Shown: in pieces, positions 17,473-28,836 of the stretch
How the letters are laid out: each line of letters opens with the position of its first letter
Position numbering within the stretch: the first letter of the stretch is position 1
From: Rhizobium oryzicola
GTDB taxonomy: Bacteria; Pseudomonadota; Alphaproteobacteria; Rhizobiales; Rhizobiaceae
DNA: 64,000 nucleotides
Direction: 5' to 3'
Assembly: GCF_030504645.1 (NCBI RefSeq)
Contig: NZ_JAUKWQ010000008.1
Coordinates: 124,001-188,000, forward strand
Translations under genes and position numbers: made by a program
The notes under the pieces: model-generated
What the model was told of the DNA's origin: nothing
Seen by the model: only the letters and a program-made list of their open reading frames with translations
Database searches by the model: none

Positions 17473-18171
17473 ATGAACCGGACGGATATCTGGCAAGGCG
17501 CCCGGACGGGTGCTGTCGTTGCCTTTTCCACACTGCCCTTCGGTCTGCTGTTCGGCGCAGTGGCAGTCGATGGTGGCGTGACCCCTCTGGAGGCGACAAT
17601 CATGAGCGCTACCATTTTCGGCGGTGCGAGCCAATTGGTCGGCGTTCAACTCTTCGGCCATCACGTGCCGGCCTGGCTGGTAGTGCTCTCGGTGTTTGCG
17701 GTGAACTTCCGCCACATCCTCTATTCCGCAGCCATGGCGCCGCATGTGCAGGACTATACGCTTGGTCAGCGTCTGCTCGCCTTCTTCTTCCTGACCGACC
17801 CGCAATTTGCCGAGAGCGTGAAACGCTCGGAAGAGACAGGCCGCGTCTCACCCATCTGGTACCTCTCGATGGCCTTTGTCATCTATGTCGTGTGGGTTGC
17901 GGGGTCCGCGCTCGGCGCGGTCTTCGGCAAGCTGATCACCGATCCGAAGGCGATTGCCATGGATGTGCTGCTACCGGTCTATTTCCTTGGTCTCGTCCTT
18001 GGCTTCCGCCGCCGGGCGAACTTCCTGCCCGTCGTGGCGGTCAGCGCGGCAGCCTCGATCCTTGCCATGCACACGGTCGGCTCGCCCTGGCATGTCAGCA
18101 TCGGCGCGATCGCCGGGATCATCGTTGCGGCACTCCTGCCGGAGCCCAAAGGCACGAAGGCGGAGAGCTGA
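17473..18171 (+). CDS. azlC: Branched-chain amino acid exporter, large subunit AzlC
   Basis: This 232-residue membrane protein has the AzlC opening, QGARTGAVVAFSTLPFGLLFGAVA, with six to seven hydrophobic segments and the conserved GGASQLVGVQL and VNFRHILYSAAMAPH motifs. With AzlD it forms a two-subunit exporter for branched-chain amino acids or their analogues (YgaZH in E. coli). The azlD start follows its stop by two bases, so the pair is one operon. The ORF is full length for the family. Confidence 0.93.
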   Translation: MNRTDIWQGARTGAVVAFSTLPFGLLFGAVAVDGGVTPLEATIMSATIFGGASQLVGVQLFGHHVPAWLVVLSVFAVNFRHILYSAAMAPHVQDYTLGQRLLAFFFLTDPQFAESVKRSEETGRVSPIWYLSMAFVIYVVWVAGSALGAVFGKLITDPKAIAMDVLLPVYFLGLVLGFRRRANFLPVVAVSAAASILAMHTVGSPWHVSIGAIAGIIVAALLPEPKGTKAES

Positions 18172-18173
18172 CC

Positions 18174-18476
18174 ATGACGACGGACCTGCGCACGCTTCTG
18201 ATCATTCTCGCAGCGGCCCTTGCGACTTATGCCACGCGTATCGGCGGCTATGTGATGATCACACGGATGAAGACGATACCGCCTCGGCTGGAGCGCGCCT
18301 TGAATGCCGTGCCCGGTGCTGTGCTGGCAACGCTGGTGGCACCGGCCTTCTTTGATGGCGGCTGGGATGTGAAGGCGGCGCTGATCGTCGCGCTGCTGGT
18401 GGGCCTGCGCCATGCAGGCTTTGGCCTGATCATTGCCGGATGGGGAACAGCCGTCCTCATCCGGCATTTCGCTTGA
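18174..18476 (+). CDS. azlD: Branched-chain amino acid exporter, small subunit AzlD
   Basis: This 100-residue partner of AzlC has about four hydrophobic segments and the family pattern ATYATRIGGYVM, then ERALNAVPGAVLATLVAP. The start is ATG 18174, two bases after the azlC stop. It converges on the aminopeptidase P gene, with only three bases between the stops and no room for a separate terminator. Confidence 0.92.
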   Translation: MTTDLRTLLIILAAALATYATRIGGYVMITRMKTIPPRLERALNAVPGAVLATLVAPAFFDGGWDVKAALIVALLVGLRHAGFGLIIAGWGTAVLIRHFA

Positions 18477-18479
18477 TCA

Positions 18480-20309
18480 TCAGACGGGCTGGGTTGCCTG
18501 CTGCAGCCAGCTCAGCACCTCAGGCTTACTGATGAGCGGCGAGAGCTTCTCGCGCACCGTCGCATGGTAAGCGTTCAGCCAGTCGCGCTCTTCCGTCGTC
18601 AGCAGATCGACAAGAATAAGGCGGCGGTCGATCGGGCACCAAGTCAGCGTCTCAAAGCTCATCATCAGATGATCGCCGCCCTCGACCGGTTCGAGATCGC
18701 GCACAAAGATGAGGTTCTCGATACGGATGCCGAAGGAACCGGGACGATAATAGCCGGGTTCGTTGGACAGGATCATGCCGGGCAGCAGCTCCTGCGTCGA
18801 AAGCCGTGCGATGCGCTGCGGACCTTCGTGGACAGAGAGATACGAACCGACGCCGTGGCCGGTGCCATGTGCGTAATCGCCGCCCGCCTTCCAAAGCGCG
18901 ATACGTGCCAGCGGATCGAGATCGCAACCGCGGGAGCCCTTGGGAAAGCGCGCCGTGGAAATGCCAATCATGCCCTTCAGAACCAGCGTGAAGAAGCGCT
19001 TCTGCTCCTCCGGCACCGCGCCGATGGCAACCGTGCGGGTAATATCCGTGGTGCCGTTGACGTATTGCGCACCGGAATCGATCAGGAACATCTCGCCGCC
19101 ATTGATCGGGCGGTCCGAGGCAGTTGTCACGCGGTAGTGCATGATGGCGGCATGTTCGCCGGCACCGGAGATCGTATCGAAGGAAACATCCTTCAACGGA
19201 TTCTGCAGGCTTTCGCCGACGCGGGCACGGCATGCCTCCAGCGCCTTGACGGCCGCAATCTCGGTCAGCGAGCCCGGCTGCTGGCTGTCCAGCCAGTGGA
19301 GGAACTCCACCATCGCAACGCCATCCTGCACATGCGCCTTGGCGGAGCCATCAAGCTCGACCTTATTCTTGACGGCACGCGGCAGGCGTGCAGGATCGAC
19401 GGCATCAACCGCAACACCGCCGGCAACGGCAATCGCCGTTGTCAGAGCCAACGAAACGGAATCAGGGTCGACGAGAATTTTCGCTCCATCGGCCGCCAGC
19501 GCACCGATGGCGGCAAGCAGCTCGGACGGCTCACGGCGTTTCGCCAGCGCATCCAGATGCGCAGCCGCCTCCCCGGCCACCTTGCGGGAATCGATGAACA
19601 GCTCCGCCTTGCCGCTCGCCGTGATGATGGCACGCGCCAGCGGATGCGGCGTATGCGGCACGTCCGAACCACGGATATTGAAGATCCAGGCGACGGAGGA
19701 CGGATCGTTGATCAGGGCCGCTGCCGCACCCTTCTGCTCGACCAGCTTGGCGATGGTCCCAATCTTCTCAAGCGCCGACTCGCCTGCGTGGCTTTCAAGC
19801 TGCACGACGACCGGTCCGAGCGGCTCCGCCGGACGGTCCGTCCAGATCGCATCGAGAGGGTTCGCACCCAAAAGCACCAGCTCGCCGCCAACTTCCGCCA
19901 ACGCCTTTTCCAGGCGCTTCACTTCCGTGCCAGCATGCAGCCAGGGATCGATGCCCAGGCGGAAACCCTTTGGCGCATTCTTGGGCAGCCACAAATGCAC
20001 CGGATCGCCGACAAGATCGCCTGGTGTAAAGACCTTGAGATCGACCTGCTCCACCAGCTGCGTCGTATAGCGGCCATCGACAAAAATGACGGCCACGTCG
20101 CGAGCGATCAACGCGATGCCTGCCGAGCCCGTAAAGCCCGTCACCCAGGCAAGGCGCTCGGCGGAAGCCGGCACATATTCGCCCTGATACTCATCCGCGC
20201 GCGGAACCAGAAAGCCGTCTATCCCAAGTGTATCAAAACTTGCCCGAAGGGCTGACACACGCTGGGCGGCAAGCTCCGGCGAGGATTTCGTGTCGAAGGA
20301 CTGGAACAT
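18480..20309 (-). CDS. Xaa-Pro aminopeptidase P (peptidase M24B)
   Basis: This 609-residue cytosolic metallopeptidase removes N-terminal residues preceding proline. It has the three-part layout of eukaryote-like aminopeptidase P: two creatinase-like N-terminal domains and a C-terminal pita-bread catalytic domain. Metal ligands are visible as Asp and Asp in LIDSGAQYVNGTTDITRT, His in GTGHGVGSYLSVHEGP, and Glu in SNEPGYYRPG and GIRIENLIFV. I use ATG 20309 (MFQSFDTK); a GTG fifteen bases upstream is in frame. Neither has a strong ribosome site. It lies downstream of prmA on the same strand, 80 bases away. Confidence 0.92.
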   Translation of the reverse strand: MFQSFDTKSSPELAAQRVSALRASFDTLGIDGFLVPRADEYQGEYVPASAERLAWVTGFTGSAGIALIARDVAVIFVDGRYTTQLVEQVDLKVFTPGDLVGDPVHLWLPKNAPKGFRLGIDPWLHAGTEVKRLEKALAEVGGELVLLGANPLDAIWTDRPAEPLGPVVVQLESHAGESALEKIGTIAKLVEQKGAAAALINDPSSVAWIFNIRGSDVPHTPHPLARAIITASGKAELFIDSRKVAGEAAAHLDALAKRREPSELLAAIGALAADGAKILVDPDSVSLALTTAIAVAGGVAVDAVDPARLPRAVKNKVELDGSAKAHVQDGVAMVEFLHWLDSQQPGSLTEIAAVKALEACRARVGESLQNPLKDVSFDTISGAGEHAAIMHYRVTTASDRPINGGEMFLIDSGAQYVNGTTDITRTVAIGAVPEEQKRFFTLVLKGMIGISTARFPKGSRGCDLDPLARIALWKAGGDYAHGTGHGVGSYLSVHEGPQRIARLSTQELLPGMILSNEPGYYRPGSFGIRIENLIFVRDLEPVEGGDHLMMSFETLTWCPIDRRLILVDLLTTEERDWLNAYHATVREKLSPLISKPEVLSWLQQATQPV

Positions 20310-20389
20310 GGGATCTGCTTTCACTGGACGTGCGATTCACTCTCGGAGGCCGGATGTTAGCCAATTCAGCCTAAGGCACAATGATAGAG

Positions 20390-21274
20390 TCAGAGAAGTT
20401 CTGACCGCAGGTGGATCGTCACCCAGCCATTGCGCCAGATCGTGCGGACATGGGCGAGGCCCGCGCCATTATAGGCGGCAATCACCTTCCAGCGCTGGCT
20501 GGCCAGAATACCTGACAGGATAACATTGCCGCCGGAAGAGAGGTGCTGCACCAGCTGCGGCGCCATCTTGATCAGCGGGCGCGCCAGAATATTGGCAATG
20601 ATGAGGTCGAAAGGTCCGTGCTTGGCAAAGGCCGCAGAGTGGAAGCCCGGCGCGGTTTCCAAAGCAATACCCGTGGCAATACCGTTGAGACGCACGTTGT
20701 CCGCCGCAACGCGCGTCGCAACCGGATCGATATCAGTTGCCAGAACCGGGATCTTGCGCAGCTTGCGCACGGCAATAGCAAGCACGCCACTCCCAGTTCC
20801 AAGATCGAGTGCATTGCGCGGCTCGTAGCGGCGCACGACGCGATCGATCACTTCAAGGCAGCCAGCTGTCGTGCCGTGGTGACCCGTTCCAAAAGCCTGA
20901 CCGGCATCGATCTCGATCGACAGATCGCCAGGTCGCGCCTTGTCGCGGTCGTGCGAACCATGCACCAGAAAGCGACCTGCCCGAACCGGCTTCAACCCCT
21001 CCAGGGACTTGGCAATCCAGTCGATATCGGGAAGCACTTCGCGCTCGATCGGGAGATGAGAAAAACTTTCCGCCAGGGCGGCCTTGATGCGCTCGAAGAG
21101 TTCAGCCTCTTCATCAAGCATCATATAAACGGAGGCTTCCCATCGATCGGCCTTCTCGTCCACCTCGGTCGTGCCCAAGGCGTAGTCCTCCTCCATGAAG
21201 CAATCGGAGAGGATGTCGAGGATCTCTTCCGCCTGCCTTTCGGTAGCGGTGACGTAGAGGCGAAGTTCGGCCAA
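20390..21274 (-). CDS. prmA: Ribosomal protein L11 methyltransferase
   Basis: This 294-residue SAM-dependent enzyme trimethylates amino groups of ribosomal protein L11. The N-terminal substrate-recognition domain (about residues 1-110) precedes a Rossmann methyltransferase domain with motif I ALDLGTGSGVLAI, the upstream FGTGHHGTT signature and the NPPY-equivalent DLIIANILARPL. The C-terminal GWVTIHLRS fits the family. It sits between sco1 (70 bases upstream) and pepP (80 bases downstream), all on the minus strand. Confidence 0.94.
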   Translation of the reverse strand: MAELRLYVTATERQAEEILDILSDCFMEEDYALGTTEVDEKADRWEASVYMMLDEEAELFERIKAALAESFSHLPIEREVLPDIDWIAKSLEGLKPVRAGRFLVHGSHDRDKARPGDLSIEIDAGQAFGTGHHGTTAGCLEVIDRVVRRYEPRNALDLGTGSGVLAIAVRKLRKIPVLATDIDPVATRVAADNVRLNGIATGIALETAPGFHSAAFAKHGPFDLIIANILARPLIKMAPQLVQHLSSGGNVILSGILASQRWKVIAAYNGAGLAHVRTIWRNGWVTIHLRSELL

Positions 21275-21344
21275 GGCTCAGGGCTTTCTCATGAATGATG
21301 TTGTGGGCCGACCAATGCCATGAACGGCCCTCGCCTTCAACCGC

Positions 21345-21944
21345 TTACCCTTTGGTCAGGTTCTCCAGCTTCTTCACAGCCGTCTCCGGGTTTTCGCCGT
21401 AGGCAATGGTGCCGGCAAAGCGGCCACCTTTGTTCAGCAGAAACACGGAGGCTGTGTGGTCCATGGTGTAATCACCGTTGGGATCTTTCTCATCGACCGG
21501 CACCTTGCGGGCATAGACCCGAAAACCCTTGATGACGTCCCCCACCTTATCCGGTGCGCCGGATATGCCAATCACGCGATCCGTAACGTTGGAGATATAT
21601 TGACCCAGGATCTGCGGCGTATCGCGCTCGGGATCAACGGTGACGAAATAGGCGTTGAACTTCGTGCCATCCGGATCGACCTTGTGCAACCACCCGTTCA
21701 GTTCGAACAACGTTGTCGGGCAGACTTCGGGGCAATGAGTAAAGCCGAAGAAGAGTGCCGTCGGCTTCTGCTGGAAAGCCTTTTCGGTGATCGATTGACC
21801 GTTTTGGGCCACCAGCTGGAAGGGAACGCCGTAAGGCCCTTCCGCAATGTCCTGCTTGCTACGGGTAACCTCATAGGTCAACCAACCCAGCACACCGGCC
21901 AGAACGATAACGGCACCCCACAGAACGGTTCGGATCGTTTTCAT
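21345..21944 (-). CDS. SCO1/SenC-family copper chaperone
   Basis: This 199-residue periplasm-facing thioredoxin-fold protein is anchored by residues about 7-25 (VLWGAVIVLAGVLGWLTYEV). The copper site is Cys71 and Cys75 in FFGFTHCPEVCPTT with His163 in TMDHTASVFLLN. Such proteins deliver copper to the CuA centre of cytochrome c oxidase or keep its cysteines reduced. No oxidase genes are in the window, so the target is inferred from family knowledge only. Confidence 0.93.
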   Translation of the reverse strand: MKTIRTVLWGAVIVLAGVLGWLTYEVTRSKQDIAEGPYGVPFQLVAQNGQSITEKAFQQKPTALFFGFTHCPEVCPTTLFELNGWLHKVDPDGTKFNAYFVTVDPERDTPQILGQYISNVTDRVIGISGAPDKVGDVIKGFRVYARKVPVDEKDPNGDYTMDHTASVFLLNKGGRFAGTIAYGENPETAVKKLENLTKG

Positions 21945-22276
21945 CAGCTTAACACTCCAGCATCACGATGGCTCAATACGCCGGAAAGAAGCACCAATCA
22001 ATTCAACAGAGTGTGGGAACGGGCCGGTGCGCTCTTATGCCTCCCCACTCAGTCAGAACCTTCAAGACTATTGGAAAGACATGAGAAGGGGCCGATATTC
22101 ACCAGTAAAAACTAACAGTAACTAAGTGCAATTCCACACAAAACAGGATTAGTGAATGTTTAAGCTCTGTTTGCGACAGTGCGCATTACAAACAGGCGTA
22201 TCCGCCATCATAAGGAATGCAGTCAAGAATCCGCACAGTTGATCCCCCGCGCTGAAAAGCAGGAGCCATCCGTTTC
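21945..22276. other. Intergenic stretch without a gene
   Basis: These 332 bases separate divergent sco1 and the chemoreceptor gene. They are AT-richer than the genes around them. I see no plausible reading frame and no clear sigma54 or sigma28-type promoter. AGGAG at about 22260 serves as the ribosome site for the chemoreceptor. Confidence 0.55.
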
Positions 22277-24232
22277 ATGAAAAGCAACAGCTTGACCAAG
22301 ACCATCACGGTAAAACAGCGACTGATGACGCTGGGCGTCGCAGCCTTCATGGGCATCGGCACGATGGTTGCTGTGGGCTGGTATGAGCAGGTGCAGGTCG
22401 AAGCCGGTCTCAAGGAAGCCAACAGCTTTGGCGACAAGGTGGAGGTGATCAATACGCTGCGCGTGGATGCGCTGGAACTGGATCTCGCGGCGATGGATAC
22501 CATCGTCGATAAGGACGAGGGTTCAGTGACACCCGAACGGCTGAAGATCTTTGCCGAAACCAGCAAGGGCCTGGCGGAAGGTGTGCCGGGCGTGGTTGAC
22601 CTGGCCAAGCTCGTCAACAAGCCGGAGCTGGCGTCTACCTTTGCGGCGGATGTGGCAACGCTGTCGAAATTGGTGACGAGCGACCTTAGAAGTCTTGTCG
22701 AGAAGAAAGCGGACGAAGAAGCCTTCCATGCAATCGACGACGTCATCGACCGGGCAGCAGACAAAGTAACCGGAACGTTGGCTGAGTTGGCCAAACTCGG
22801 CGGCGACCTCACAGAGCAGAAAATCAACGAGACGAACGCGCTGACGCAACAATCCGTCTACGTACAGTTCGGCTTTGGGCTGTTGGCCATGACTGTCATC
22901 GCACTTTTGCAGCGTGTTCATGCTGGAGCGATCCGACGTGGTCTGTCGAATATCATTGAAAGCATGAACCGCATTGTCGGTGGCGATTATCACACCACGG
23001 TTTCGGGGACCGAAAGTTCCGACGAGATCGGCGAGATGGCAAGGGCTACCGACGTTTTTCGCAAAGCCGGCCTGGAAAAGCAGGAACTTGAGGCACGCAG
23101 CCACGAGGATCGCCGCCAGAGTGAACGCGAACGCCTGGAGCGCGATACCGCACAGCGCACCGATGCGGAAGCCATTCGCGCCGCCGTCGATGCGCTGGCA
23201 AGCTCCTTGACGCGCTTGACGGACGGCGACCTTTCTACCCGCATCGAACGCCCCTTCCGTGAAGACCTAGAGCCCGTTCGCGCGGACTTCAATCGCCTGA
23301 CCGACAAGCTGCGCGAGATGATGGCGCAGATTTCCGGCAACTCCTCGTCGATCCAGGCCAATGCCCAGCAGATGCGTTCAGCCGCCGATGACCTTGCCAA
23401 GCGGACCGAACAACAGGCAGCCGCACTGGAAGAGACATCCGCATCGCTGGAACAGATCACCCGCACCGTGCAGACCTCAACGCAGCGCGCCGAAGGCGCC
23501 AGCACGATGGTCAACAACACCAAGCAGTTTGCCGAGAAGTCAACCAAAGTGGTCGCCGACGCCATGTCGGCCATGGAGCGGATCGAGCAGGCGAATGGCG
23601 AAATCGGCAAGATCATCAATGTCGTCGATGAGATCGCCTTCCAGACCAATCTTCTGGCTTTGAATGCGGGTGTCGAAGCGGCACGTGCCGGTGAAGCAGG
23701 CAAGGGTTTTGCCGTCGTTGCCCAGGAAGTGCGCGAACTGGCCGGGCGCGCTGCAGGCGCCGCAAAGGATATCAAGTCGCTCGTTTCCCGCTCCACGCAC
23801 GAAGTCCAGACCGGCGTGGACCTGGTGCGCGCAACGGGCGAAGCCCTGCACCATATCGGCGATGACGTCATGCGCATCAACGACGATGTAGGCGCAATCG
23901 TCACGTCGGCCCGCGAGCAGTTCGTCGGCCTGTCAGAGATCAATTCCGCCATCTCCCAGATGGATCAAACCACCCAAAAGAATGCTGCGATGGTAGAGGA
24001 AACCAATGCCTCCAGCCACGCACTAGCCAGCGATGCTGAAAATCTGGCTCGACTGATGAGCCAGTTCAGAATCGAAGGTTCGACACCGCGTGCTGTGGAG
24101 GCATCCACCGCCCCTTCTCAGCCGCGTCCTTCTCCCGCCCGCAATCTGATCAACAAGGTTGCGAGCGCCATGACCAGCCAACCCGCAAGGAAAGTTGCGG
24201 GTGCATCCAGTGACAAATGGGAAGAGTTCTGA
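22277..24232 (+). CDS. Methyl-accepting chemotaxis protein
   Basis: This 651-residue chemoreceptor has TM1 at residues about 16-34 (TLGVAAFMGIGTMVAVGW). A periplasmic helical ligand domain of about 160 residues follows, then TM2 (FGFGLLAMTVIALL), a HAMP domain (NIIESMNRIVGGDYHTTV...DEIGEMA), and a second HAMP-like unit (DALASSLTRLTDGDLSTRI). The signalling domain carries the hairpin tip EIAFQTNLLALNAGVEAARA and AVVAQEVRELAGRA. The C-terminus ends KWEEF, which resembles the aromatic-acidic pentapeptide that binds CheR/CheB. CheW follows three bases after the stop. The ligand is unknown; no cheA, cheB or cheR lies here, so it plugs into an array encoded elsewhere. Confidence 0.95.
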   Translation: MKSNSLTKTITVKQRLMTLGVAAFMGIGTMVAVGWYEQVQVEAGLKEANSFGDKVEVINTLRVDALELDLAAMDTIVDKDEGSVTPERLKIFAETSKGLAEGVPGVVDLAKLVNKPELASTFAADVATLSKLVTSDLRSLVEKKADEEAFHAIDDVIDRAADKVTGTLAELAKLGGDLTEQKINETNALTQQSVYVQFGFGLLAMTVIALLQRVHAGAIRRGLSNIIESMNRIVGGDYHTTVSGTESSDEIGEMARATDVFRKAGLEKQELEARSHEDRRQSERERLERDTAQRTDAEAIRAAVDALASSLTRLTDGDLSTRIERPFREDLEPVRADFNRLTDKLREMMAQISGNSSSIQANAQQMRSAADDLAKRTEQQAAALEETSASLEQITRTVQTSTQRAEGASTMVNNTKQFAEKSTKVVADAMSAMERIEQANGEIGKIINVVDEIAFQTNLLALNAGVEAARAGEAGKGFAVVAQEVRELAGRAAGAAKDIKSLVSRSTHEVQTGVDLVRATGEALHHIGDDVMRINDDVGAIVTSAREQFVGLSEINSAISQMDQTTQKNAAMVEETNASSHALASDAENLARLMSQFRIEGSTPRAVEASTAPSQPRPSPARNLINKVASAMTSQPARKVAGASSDKWEEF

Positions 24233-24234
24233 AA

Positions 24235-24699
24235 ATGAGCAACGCAATTAAGCAGTCCGGCGCCTATCTCGAGATCGTGTCCTTCCATCTCGGCGATCAG
24301 GAGTTCTGCATCGACATCATGGCCATCCGCGAAATCCGCGGTTGGGCGCCTGTCACACCCATGCCGCACACCCCGCCTTACGTACTGGGTCTTATCAACC
24401 TGCGCGGCGCGGTGATCCCGGTTATCGACATGGCCTGCCGCCTCGGCATGAACATGACCCAGCCGTCAGAGCGCTCCGCGATCATCGTCACGGATATTGC
24501 CGGCAAGCTGGTCGGTCTTCTGGTGGAACAGGTTTCCGACATGATGACCATCAAGAGCGAAGATCTGCAGCCGGCACCGGAAATCATTCCGGAAGCCCAG
24601 CGCGCCTTCTGCCGCGGCATTGTCGCCCTGGAGAAGACCATGGTCTGCTTCCTGAACCTTGACACCGTCATCGCAGACGAGCTGGCTCAGGCCGCTTGA
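24235..24699 (+). CDS. cheW: Chemotaxis coupling protein CheW
   Basis: This 154-residue SH3-like adaptor connects chemoreceptors to the CheA kinase. The core is typical: LEIVSFHLGDQEFCIDI, VTPMPHTPPYVLGLINLRGAVIPVIDMACRLG, IIVTDIAGKLVGLLVEQVSDM. ATG 24235 is used because the longer frame from 24217 would overlap the chemoreceptor end. It is translated two bases after the receptor stop, so the two probably form a dedicated receptor-coupler unit. A clear intrinsic terminator follows. Confidence 0.95.
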   Translation: MSNAIKQSGAYLEIVSFHLGDQEFCIDIMAIREIRGWAPVTPMPHTPPYVLGLINLRGAVIPVIDMACRLGMNMTQPSERSAIIVTDIAGKLVGLLVEQVSDMMTIKSEDLQPAPEIIPEAQRAFCRGIVALEKTMVCFLNLDTVIADELAQAA

Positions 24700-24732
24700 T
24701 CGACTGAACGGACGCAATCCCCATTGTCATTG

Positions 24733-24755
24733 CCCCGGTCTCGCGACCGGGGTTT
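24733..24755 (+). terminator. Intrinsic terminator after cheW
   Basis: A perfect 8-bp stem, CCCCGGTC / GACCGGGG, with a TCGC tetraloop is followed by TTTCT, 33 bases after the cheW stop. It faces the plus-strand receptor-cheW unit and also separates it from convergent creA. Confidence 0.8.
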
Positions 24756-24781
24756 CTGGCGTTTGGCCAATGCGCCTGCAA

Positions 24782-25297
24782 TCAGCGAGGCTGCCCCTTG
24801 GTCCAGGTTACCTTCTGATTGAACAGAGGCACGGTGGAGATCGCCATCTTGGCGGAGCCATCCTTGATCTGGCGCGTATGCACCAGATAAATCAGCGTAT
24901 TGTTCGTCTTGTCGTAGATGCGGTTGACCACCATCTGCTTCCAGATCAGCGACATTCCCTGCTTGAACACCTCCTCGCCATCCTTCGAGAGATCGATGTC
25001 GCCAATTTCGATTTCGCCAGTCTGGCGGCAGGCGATGGAGTTGTTGGAGGGATCCTCGAACCAGTTGCCGTTCTTCAAACGGTCCAGAACGCCGCGATCG
25101 AAATAGGTGACATGGCAGGTCACACCCTTCACCTTCGGATCGTTGACCGCTTCCACGACGATGTCATTGCCCATCCAGTCGACGCCGACCTTGCCCACCA
25201 CCTCGGCCCGTACAGCGACCGGGCCAACGGAGGCCAGACTGGCGGCAACCGCGGCAATGCCTGCGGCGTGTTTCAATGATCGCAGAATGGCAAACAT
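24782..25297 (-). CDS. creA: CreA-family periplasmic protein
   Basis: This 171-residue exported protein has a signal peptide (residues about 1-30, cut near AVRAEVVGKVG). The mature part matches CreA: VGVDWMGNDIVVEAVNDPKVKGVTCHVTYFDRG, then DPSNNSIACRQTG and a late LIYLVHTRQIKDGS. The two cysteines could form a disulfide. The role of CreA is not established. ATG 25297 is eight bases after GAGGGAG; a TTG three bases earlier is less likely. In E. coli creA sits beside creBCD, but no such regulator is present here. Confidence 0.9.
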   Translation of the reverse strand: MFAILRSLKHAAGIAAVAASLASVGPVAVRAEVVGKVGVDWMGNDIVVEAVNDPKVKGVTCHVTYFDRGVLDRLKNGNWFEDPSNNSIACRQTGEIEIGDIDLSKDGEEVFKQGMSLIWKQMVVNRIYDKTNNTLIYLVHTRQIKDGSAKMAISTVPLFNQKVTWTKGQPR

Positions 25298-25586
25298 CAA
25301 TGGTGCTCCCTCAAGTGAATGTGAAGCGTGCGGCTTCGCACGAAGACATAAGAATTGACCGGCACCTTACAAGACATGACCGCCACTGCATTGACGGCGC
25401 GCAAACCTCACGGCATTCTCCGGCCATGACCAAATTCGCAATGCATATGACCACGGTGCTCACCATCCGCCCGGCAGGGCGTGTGGACGGCGTGGCGCGT
25501 TAAGCTCCGGTCATCCCCGCAACCCTGCCAAACGCGAGGCAGGGGAACAGACATATCCTCTGCTTCGGCACATCGAAGAGAGAGCT

Positions 25587-26117
25587 ATGATGAACGACAA
25601 TCCACCTGCCTCAAACCAGATAGCTGCCAAAAACTGGATCATCCGCGCCAGTTGCCCATCAGATGCGGCAGCCATTACGACGTTGGTCAATCTGCCCGGC
25701 TTTCGCTGGGGCACGCTCCGGCTGCCATACCAGAGCATCGAGGAGACTTCGCGGCGGTGGACATCCGGTCCATCCGCCACGACAGGACTGGTTGCGGAAC
25801 ACGATGGCGCCATCATCGGTGAAGTTGGGCTGACACGCCTTCAAGGCAGGCGCTCACACGCCGGATCGATCGGCATGGGTGTCCATGATGACTACACCGG
25901 ACAAGGCGTCGGGACGGCGCTCCTAGCTGCCGCTCTTGATCTCGCCGATAACTGGCTGAACCTTCGGCGTATTGAACTCACCGTCTACACCGACAACGAC
26001 GCCGCGATCGGCCTCTACAAAAAATTCGGCTTCAAGGTGGAGGGGACGCTACGGGACTTTGCCTTCCGCGATGGCGAGTATGTCGATGCCTATACGATGG
26101 CGCGGATGAGGAGTTGA
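25587..26117 (+). CDS. GNAT-family N-acetyltransferase
   Basis: This 176-residue acetyl-CoA-dependent transferase has the core HAGSIGMGVHDDYTGQGVGTALL (acetyl-CoA loop QGVGTA), then RRIELTVYTDNDAAIGLYKKFGF and a final VEGTLRDFAFRDGEYVD. This last motif is typical of the RimI/PhnO/YhhY-like branch that acetylates amines or amino acids. The start could be ATG 25587 or 25590; GAGAGAG lies just upstream. It is a lone gene whose substrate is unknown. Confidence 0.88.
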   Translation: MMNDNPPASNQIAAKNWIIRASCPSDAAAITTLVNLPGFRWGTLRLPYQSIEETSRRWTSGPSATTGLVAEHDGAIIGEVGLTRLQGRRSHAGSIGMGVHDDYTGQGVGTALLAAALDLADNWLNLRRIELTVYTDNDAAIGLYKKFGFKVEGTLRDFAFRDGEYVDAYTMARMRS

Positions 26118-26451
26118 GCCTCTCCACAACACCATTTGCACTCTACAGCGCGCTGCGCTTTCGAGTGATAGTGACGGATCAATTCCTTCAGACGCGCATC
26201 TATCGATGGGGGAAGAACGCCCCTCCCCAACCCCTCCCCACAAGGGGGGAGGGCCTTAACCCGCAGAACCTTCCATGCCCCGATTTGGTGAAGGCCTGGT
26301 CGCGAGTTTTCTCCCCCTTGTGGGGGAGATGGCCAGCAGGCCAGAGGGGGTTTCTTCATCTTGCCGTCGCGTCCACTCCTCAAAACTCCGCATGAAACTA
26401 GTTAGGTGGGGTCACTATTTGTCACCCAACCTCTTTAAACAGAAGCTGGCT
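26118..26451. other. Intergenic stretch holding a palindromic repeat
   Basis: These 334 bases lie between the stops of the GNAT gene and convergent ligA. There is no gene. The middle is occupied by the palindromic element at 26206-26350; the flanks show nothing recognisable. Confidence 0.6.
26206..26350. repeat. Rhizobiaceae-type intergenic palindromic element
   Basis: The left arm (26221-26254) has CCCCTCCCCACAAGGGGGG and the right arm (26310-26350) CTCCCCCTTGTGGGGGAGA, followed by a GGCCAGCAGGCC inner palindrome and a GGGGG run. Each arm is itself a hairpin and the two are inverted relative to each other, so the whole can fold into a long stem. Short elements with this look are very common between genes in Rhizobium, Sinorhizobium and Agrobacterium. 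It sits between two convergent genes, its usual niche. Confidence 0.7.
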
Positions 26452-28608
<2,157 letters not shown>

Positions 28609-28836
28609 TCAGCCCTCACTTCGTTTTTGCGTGAGGCTTTTTAGACCGCCCTCCGGCAACAATAAAGCGCCAGAACGGGAAAGACCCAGTTCTAAATTTC
28701 CACGTAGCCGATCGTTAACTAGCTTTGCGCCGATCGTACCGAAGCCCGACAGATCGATAAAATCCTTCAGATTATGTCGAGCCCGCCTTCAACGTTTTCG
28801 CCGATCCATGGCGGAAACGAAGTCGGTATTATTTCC

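Noticed and set aside
25426-25503. A 25-codon open frame upstream of the GNAT gene with a ...VLTIRPAGRVDGVAR end
   Set aside because: It is too short, has no ribosome site and no family resemblance.
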